Shown: in pieces, positions 56,801-64,000 of the stretch | How positions within the stretch are numbered: the first letter of the stretch is position 1 | Layout: the number at the start of each line of letters is the position of its first letter | Source of the DNA: Daedaleopsis sinensis | Lineage: Eukaryota > Basidiomycota > Agaricomycetes > Polyporales > Polyporaceae | Assembly: GCA_033807695.1 (NCBI GenBank) | Contig: CM066306.1 | Span: forward strand, 2,542,001 to 2,606,000 | Direction of reading: 5' to 3' | DNA length: 64,000 nt | Made by a program: the position numbers and the translations under genes | The notes under the pieces: model-generated | What the model was told of the DNA's origin: nothing | The model's input: only the letters and a program-made list of their open reading frames with translations | Database searches by the model: none

Positions 56801-59800
56801 AACTCCCCGGAGGATCTCGGACCTTGCTTGTTTCTGTCGATACCCTCTCTTCAGCTTCACCTGCGTTCAAACGACTACTATATGGGTAGGTCAATTTATA
56901 ACTGGTGTGGTGAGTTGCTCACTTGTTTGCGTATACAGAGATGTCTGTCAATCTCGACACGATCTCCGGGCGGATTAGCGAGCATTGCTACAATGCATCA
57001 GTGTTCACCGCTGCTTCCAACAGTTTCGGCGCAAAACGGGAGAAGATTGTGATAGACGGTCAGGAACGGCATTAACCACCTATAGGCATACGTGGCTGAC
57101 TCTCCGTAGGGATTAACATTACCGCGAACAGGTTGTTCGGACATCGCCCGGCTACGGCGACCTACGTTTGCATATGGGAGATCCATCTGGGAGATGTTAA
57201 GGCAGCCATCAATGCGTACGATGCGCGACTTCTATCAGCTTTTGCATCTTCCCTCGCGCTTAACTTCGCCGACCCTCTCAACGCACCTGCGAAAGAGTAT
57301 GCGATCCCTTCCGATCCCGATGGTAAGCCTTTCCCACATGTCTATTGTCAATAATTGATTGCTAAGCAATGATCCATCCAGTCACCTTCCTTCAAGTCCG
57401 AGTTGATACTATGAATGTCGTGTGGACCGTTGGAAACGCTGCTGCAGAACTCACATTACCGAGAGGGTTGCGTATAGATATGAACGATCTTGCAGGGAGA
57501 ACGTTTCGCAAGGTTACAGGTATACGGCTGCCAGAAACCACAGCAAAGCTCCTCCTCGCGTCAAAACAAGACAAGGGACGGTGGATCGAGGCCGCGGACG
57601 CTCGTTTGGACGTCGACATTGACATATACTCTGCGCCTCCTGGCTGGCAGGAATCCGCACAGTTGCAGACCGCGTTCGTCACCGCCCAAGATGCGACTAC
57701 CGGCAGAGCGAAGATCTTATACAGTCACGAAAACCCGACCATCTCTTCTCAACAATTACGGCCGGGTATGACTTGTATCGTCGACTCGGTTTGCGACTAA
57801 CAGATATCCTAGGTCGCGGAATTCTTGACAACGACTTTTACCTTCCCCAAATCAGGATACCGCGGCTCCACCCTATGGAATCGGCTCGGGAACACTTGGT
57901 GACGCGTCTGCCTTCACTCCGGGAAGACCTCTCCGAATCCGACATCGAAACACTACCAGATGCCGTCCGGGATGCACGAGTAGCGTATGTACAACACGGC
58001 TTGGTAGTCTTTGGTAGTGCGGTAATGCGCTAACCGATCATTACAGTGATCTCCGTCCAGCGAACATTGGGACAGAGGTTCTGAGCGACGGAGACCAAGA
58101 TCTGTCAAGCGGAGACGAGTCTGACGATGGCGACTCGTCAGATTGGACGACAGACTACGCGGACACGATCGATGGTACGTAGCATGCATATGTCGCCGGT
58201 CTGCAGCTGAATGAAGCACGCAGATGCTTCGTTTGAGTCGTCATGGCCGTCTATCAAACAGTATGTGTCACTATGCAGGCACTATGAGGGTCGATACGTG
58301 ACCCGTCCATCTATGTGGCCTTCCTCGCCGTTCATCCTCACCCGGGTATGTTGCTGGGACGAGACGGTAAGATCTGCAACTCATTGTCAGCTGGGGCACA
58401 GGATGCATCTCGGAACTGTCGCAACTACGAAAACCTACCGCCAGATATCGATGAAGAGCTTGCTGCAAGATTGACATCTGTCTGGTCACAATCGGTATAT
58501 GACGACAATGATAACATGGACAAGACTACTTTCCGCATCCGATCTAAACACGGCTTCCAGGCTTGGGTCACACCGCTCATCATGCCTGTCCTCAGTCAAC
58601 TGCTCTCTGATCTGGGCTCCAGTGTTCGTACACCATTTGTCATCTGCAAACCATTAGCTGACTGTTCAATAGCCTTTGAGTCCAGAACTTCGCTTCGACG
58701 TACTGACAATCAAGTATATCAAATCGTTCAAGTCGCGTCCTGGTCCGCCCGCGTTGGTGAACACGTTTGACGTGCATCTGCCCAGCGTTCAGATTCGCTC
58801 GTTGCAGCTGGTGAATGTGTCAGCACGGCAGGAGGGTGCCAACGGAGAACCCAAACAAGCTCCGCGAGCGGGTGACTTGTTTGTTACCGTCGTTGAGGTC
58901 TCCGCAGGGGGTCTAACCCTCCGCGCTCGGTCATATTCTGGCTCCGACGTACCACTTCAAAATGACGTGGCCCTTGCGATGTCGTCGTTCTCAGCTGCTC
59001 TGCTGTCAAAGTCGCCGGCTCGGAGTTCGTACAAACAGGAACCTAAGCGACTGTGTCACTTGTCAATTGGCCCGACAGTAGCGTCTATCATCCGACGCGA
59101 TGTTGCGCTGTCACTCGGCTTCCTATCTTCGGACATCGGTCATCTCGGTCCTGACTTCGTTCTCGCTACTACGGTTGTCGTTGCAAGGTATTTGTGGGGC
59201 ATCGTGCTCGCGCATAGGCAGACGGGAGGCCATCCATCGGACCAGCAAGTCATCCATGGTGTCTTGGCCTGTTCGAAGGAACGGTCTATCGTGGATCCGC
59301 TGTCGACTATACAACCTTCCTATCTCGTTCAACAAGGTCTTCCCGACAAGCTACGGAAGGATACCACATTCAAGTTTCTGGTGTACCTTCGGAATTGCTT
59401 ACGCTTCCTGGACGAGCATGAGCGTGAGGGAATCAATGTAGCACAGCCGGATGTCTCTGCCGAGGAAGTAGTCGACATTCTCCAGTGCCAGTGGTTTGGA
59501 ACAGTTGGAGAAGACGACTCCTACAACTCATCACAACAATCACTGTTACAAGAGCTACTCCGCGTCGATCACAAAGCGGATCCTGTTTCAAAGCGCGAAC
59601 CATGGGAGTTCCTCTATCACTCGGCATCCTTGACCATCGCAGGAATGCGGCTTGCTATACACCATCCCACAGAAGCACTGGAGAGCGATTTTATGACAGG
59701 TCCTCTGGCGATTGTTGCTCATCAACAGCTTGTGAACATTGTGCAAGGGGTTGCGCCGAATGTGGGCAAGAGCTTCCCTCATCTCACCTCCAAAGAAAGG

Positions 59801-62800
59801 AATCGCCACGATCTACTCCGCGCTTCTCTATGTATCACTCTCGACCGCATTTCTTCCACTGTTCACCCTCAGGCTGTAGAGTTCATGCAGATCGTCTTGC
59901 GAGACTACCGACATCATTCCGTCCATCTCCACGCAGCACTCCGCCAGGCACGCGCTCTCGAATCACCCACCTCCCCACATTCTATGTCCCCACGTACTCC
60001 AACATCGCCACGAAGGCCACCGCCTATGGTCTCGATTGACTGTACCCTGTATATGCGGTCTTTCACTTTCACGGCAGCAGCTGAGCAACTAGTCGTGCGT
60101 TTCAAGAACAGCGACATCACCTATGCGTCATCTTTCCTTGGTACATTCTCGACCCCAGAACATGCGGCTTGGGATGTATCGACCAATCATTCCCTCATGT
60201 TCGGTGGTGCTGCTTTCGAGGCATGTTCCTCTGCCAACGTCGCGCAACTCAAAGAGCAAGTCCTAGCCTCTCTTTCCTTCGCAGAAGGCAAAGTCAACGT
60301 ACTCCTACAACAGGACGCTCATCACAACATGACGTTCAGGGTGCTGGCAGGATTGAAGAATATGCATCTTGATGTCCCTCGAAGCGCATTACGGTTGTAT
60401 CGTTTCATAGAAGACTGGCGGGCTGACTACCTTCCTGGGATCGATGCTACTGTCCGCGCATTGCTCGCCGAACTTCGTCGAGGTACACCCAAAGCGCCAA
60501 GCCGTGCGTCGTCGCAAACATCCCATTCCCCTAAACAGCTCAACTCCCAAGTCCAAGTCTCTATCACATCGGTCAAAGCCACTCTCCAGGTCATGCACGG
60601 AACATGGGCATCTTGGGAAGTGCGCGAAACCATTGCCTTCTTGCTCACCGACACGCGCCGCAAAGGCGCTCACCAGCTCGGTCTACAGATGGGTCCTCAT
60701 GTGTTCGCTATATCGAGGTTTCGCGCAGGGTCGAAGCCTAGTCATAGCTCTGGTATTCGATTAGAACTCCCTCCGGCAACCTTGCGTGGTCGGTATGATA
60801 GCACAGGACTGCATGGTCTCGCCCTGATCGAGTTCTTCCACCTGACACTCCGTCCTTCTGATTGGGATACTCTCCTCTCCGTGCAACAGAAGTCCGGTCA
60901 AGACTTCAACGATCTTATCCATATCATCGAGCAGACTCGGCAGAAGCGCTCTGCTCCCGCGTCGCCTGCTCGTGCAAGCGAACAGGGCAAGAAGTCCTCA
61001 TTCAAGCTCCATGGCTCTCTCAAGATGAAAGGCTTCCGTGTAGGTCTCGAGGGTCTGACATCGATGCTCTTTCTGGAGTGCGACGATATCAGTGGAGGCG
61101 TCAGCAATCAGGGTCGCTCTCTTTGGCACGTCAAGTTATCGGATCTAGCCCTTTCGCTGGCTTCGCAACTTTCTATCGGTGCTCCCTCTCACAGGGATCG
61201 AAGATCTGCCTTCGTCCGAGTCGATATCGAAGCCAGCATGGGCCGCACATCGCACTCTTCGGTTCAACACCTTGAGGTATCGATAAGCAAGATCCATGCT
61301 GTCATGCAACCTAGTTCGATCGGTGAACTAGGAGACTTCATTGATCACTTACAGGTAATGACTTTTATAGCAATGCACGAGCAACAACTCATGTTGTCCA
61401 CAGGCGGAGGTTCTCATCCGGAAAGAACAGCGTGCCAGCGAGCTCGAGGAATTCAAGGAAAAGACCAGGAGCTTGATGAAGTCTCTAGATGTCAAAATCG
61501 GAGAGCAGAAGCCTTCCGAGAAGTCATTGTTGGATATGTATACCGTCTCTCTCATCATCAAGAACATGGGAGTTGCTTTCCCATTGACCCTCGCTCGAGA
61601 TCTTCAAATGCCTCGGACTGGAAGTCAAGACGAAAGCTCCGTTCGAGCATTCCTCTTTGCAATCAAAACGCTGGAATTCGGAACTCAGCTTGGAGAGAGT
61701 GGGCAAGCCTCGATGACCGGCTTCTCGTTCCAGTTCATATCTCGGTATGACTAGTACCAGCGAAATAATTGTTATATGCTGACTTCCATTCGCGCAGATT
61801 CAGACAAAGTAATCCGGGTGATTTCTCAGCCGAGAACCACCGAACGCGAAATCGCCTTGTCTATCCCGAGATGACTGCACACGTACGGTCGGAACGCATC
61901 GCTGACTCAAGGCGCGTACGTATCGGAGCTCAGGTCAGCGGTTTCGTCCTAGACGTGGACTCCACCATCCCAGATTTTGTGTCGTCCCTCCTTGACGTCT
62001 ACAGGAGGGGTAAGGATCGCGTTGAGCGTCTCGCGAGTAGTGCCCCGCGCTCGTCACCCAGCACCGAAGCTCCTACTCCTGTTGAACCCACTCAGGCTGA
62101 GAACCATTATGGTGCACTCCCTACATCCAATATTCTCGCATGTTTGACCTTCGCCAGCGGAAAAGTACGCATGCATAGCAAAGAATCGAGCTCGCATCAA
62201 ATTCGTCGTCCCATATCCACTCTGCTTTACGGCCGCGGCGACGACTCGAACGGTGCGGAGGAGTTCAACCTTCCCGAGGTGTCTGTCTGGGCAGAGTTCC
62301 GCGCTACTCCCGCTATGCAGAAACTCGCCAGCACTGGCAAAGCGGCGGAGCCATCCACCCTGGTCTTCAAGACCACCATTCATTCTAGTCAGAACACCTT
62401 GCGTCCCACCCTTCTACCATTCCTCACCGAGCTCATAGCAAAGATTGAGGACCACATGCGTACACCGAATGGGCGGGGACCTCAATCTTCACCCGGACCG
62501 CGGACGCAGAGTCTGTTACCACCCATCATAGCCACAACTCACCCTGCTGCTGAGGAAACGCCAGCTCGGGCCGCTGACCCGGTATCTAGCATGAAGATCA
62601 GCTTCAGCCTCCGCATCGACCAGTCGAAGCTTTTGCTCACTTGTCGACCAGACGCGAACGTCATAGGCGGGCTTCATTGGGATAGTGGAGGCTTCATCAT
62701 CAACATCGCTCCTGGCGCGAGACGAGTTTCCTTCACAGGTACCGTCGGTGGGCTTACGGTTTCGCTGAAGCATGGATTCTTGAGCGAAGATTGCGTCAAA

Positions 62801-64000
62801 CTTGATGCACGCAATCTCAACTTCACCATCGGCTTCGCGAAGCTCCAACCCAAAGATGGCCACACTACGAGTTCTGTGTCCGTGGTCCTCGACACGCAAT
62901 TCGCTGGTGGAATCCGTTTCTCCCGACTGCAAGATGTCTTGTGCTTCAAGGCCGTGTGGCTGGATCGTATACCTGCCTTCAGCGGCGGCTCCAACCTGCC
63001 CCCCACCGAACGTCCCTCGAACTTTACGAGTGCTCTTCCCACTCCGATCTCGGCGACAGCTACCAAACAGGAGCTCACGACGGCGGTCCTGATACGCCTT
63101 CGACGCGTTGAGTTGGATGTTGACCTCGGACAGTCTATCAGCGCCATCAAGCTCACCATGGACAATACGCTGGTTCGGACGAAAATCACCGAGACCTTGT
63201 CAGAGCTCTCTGTCGCCATTGGGCACTTTTCGATCGTCGCTTCCGGTAACCTCGCAGGGTATGCCGACATGCCCGACTTTCAATTCCAGACAGTGCGGCG
63301 TAACAACAGTCACGACGCTAAGGAAGCTGGTGGTCGGATGTTGGATCTCTCTATGACCAGTGGTGTCTTCACCGTCAAGCTCGACTCGGAATATCATGAG
63401 CTGATACAGTATCGGTAAGGCTACTTCAGTCATTTCATGATCGTATATTCTAACCACCGCAATAGTGCTGAGCCCATATCTATCTACATATACGACGACT
63501 GGTCCCGCATAGCATCTGCCGTTCCTTCTGAGGACAGAAAAGTAACACTCGACTTCGTGGTGTCTGGGACCGACATTCTGGCAATCATGACCGTTGGGAC
63601 CGTGCCGAAGCTCGTCTCATACGTCAACAAGTTTCGCACAAACCTGGACGCCCAGAGAGAAGGAGCGAGTCGCGAATCGAAGGCATTCCGGATGGCTAAC
63701 GCTCCAAAGCCGGACAACCCGCTGTCTGCCGTTGCAAACGCTATGTTCAAGACGGCACGATCCCGCCTCAAGGAGAATGAGACGGGTCTTTCGTACGTGA
63801 TCGGCCAGCGCATGAGTCTCAAGTTGAAACTCTTGCGCCTCATCGTCTTCCCTCGCTCTATGCGCGATCCCGAGCTTGCTCAATTCGTCGGCGAGGACAT
63901 TCACGCGCGCTTACAGCGTATCATTCAAACTGAGGAAGAGCCCGCAAAGCGTGAGCTACAGCTGTATTTCTCCGGCATCTCCATCTCCAAAGTCTCCCAC
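53846..64000 (+). CDS. CSF1: Csf1/BLTP1 bridge-like lipid-transfer protein, C-terminus beyond window
   Basis: Csf1 (animal BLTP1/Tweek) is a giant rod with a hydrophobic groove that carries phospholipids between membranes, anchored in the ER; in yeast it also supports lipid supply for GPI-anchor synthesis and growth at low temperature. Start ATG at 53846: MALNVVLLIICVCIVLAVLF then YFFYWNRFLAFLL is the N-terminal anchor. Exon 1 ends at 54005 and exon 2 begins at 54061, giving WNQGESSLWLEFGAIHFSTL then TGRILIKDLRYHSSNQT, the family hallmark. Next comes TFRIVKLQLSWRYWLRQPAE. Long beta-rich repeats then fill the window. The largest exons lie in the open frame 58676-61750 and in 61769-63418, with short introns between. 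Roughly 2,900-3,000 residues are visible, without in-frame stops in the exons, and the reading frame runs off the right edge. Some middle splice sites were not resolved. Confidence 0.93.

Overview
The window is nuclear DNA of a filamentous basidiomycete, most likely an Agaricomycete and possibly a polypore. Genes are cut by many short introns (about 50-70 nt, GT...AG). The protein set is that of a basidiomycete, including a DUF6533 seven-helix membrane protein and a highly GC-rich single-exon F-box-type gene. Conserved eukaryotic housekeeping genes sit densely on both strands. I see no rRNA, tRNA, CRISPR array, plasmid feature or intact transposon.

Layout. 1-2599 (-) holds the N-terminal part of Ski3 (TPR subunit of the Ski/exosome complex). 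It diverges from a GLTSCR/BICRA-domain gene (2935-4796, +) across a promoter with a perfect CRE. Then follow an F-box-type gene (5889-6833, +), APC8/Cdc23 (7688-10333, -) divergent from ALG14 (10736-11756, +), U2AF1 (12050-12966, -) and a Zn2Cys6 regulator (15652-17225, -). A gene-poor stretch (17.2-21.9 kb) leads to a divergent mitochondrial-carrier-like gene (21925-23140, -) and the chromatin remodeller Fun30/SMARCAD1 (24737-28754, +). Next come a DHA2-type MFS transporter (29674-32194, -), TRAPP subunit BET5 (32800-33554, +), an unrecognised two-helix membrane protein (34097-35293, -), arginine N5-methyltransferase RMT2 (35762-37247, -) and a broken TTC27/Emw1-like TPR pseudogene (37685-38440, -). 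The right part has the DUF6533 gene (39481-41323, +), a membrane-anchored amidohydrolase (41878-45888, -), a tiny secreted-type ORF (47483-47620, -), a large nuclear-type protein that may be SLF2/Nse6-like (48487-51859, -), a DUF1746 membrane protein (52246-53164, +), a twin-CX9C NDUFAF8-like protein (53259-53514, -) and most of Csf1/BLTP1, a giant bridge-like lipid-transfer protein that runs off the right edge (53846-64000, +).

How the genes relate. They are independent housekeeping functions: RNA decay and splicing, cell cycle, N-glycosylation, vesicle tethering, chromatin, lipid transfer and complex I assembly. I found no biosynthetic or defence cluster and no clearly new multi-gene system. 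The most useful observations concern gene structure and relics. Several genes depend on micro-exons: an ATG-only first exon in ALG14, a 41-nt exon carrying the sixth zinc-cluster cysteine, and an 18-nt last exon in the NDUFAF8-like gene. There is also a decayed TTC27-like gene, a diverged two-copy dispersed repeat, hairpin or palindromic sites, and a few uncharacterised proteins. Exon boundaries were worked out by hand. For ALG14, the Zn2Cys6 gene, BET5, DUF1746 and the NDUFAF8-like gene the exon lengths sum to a multiple of three.
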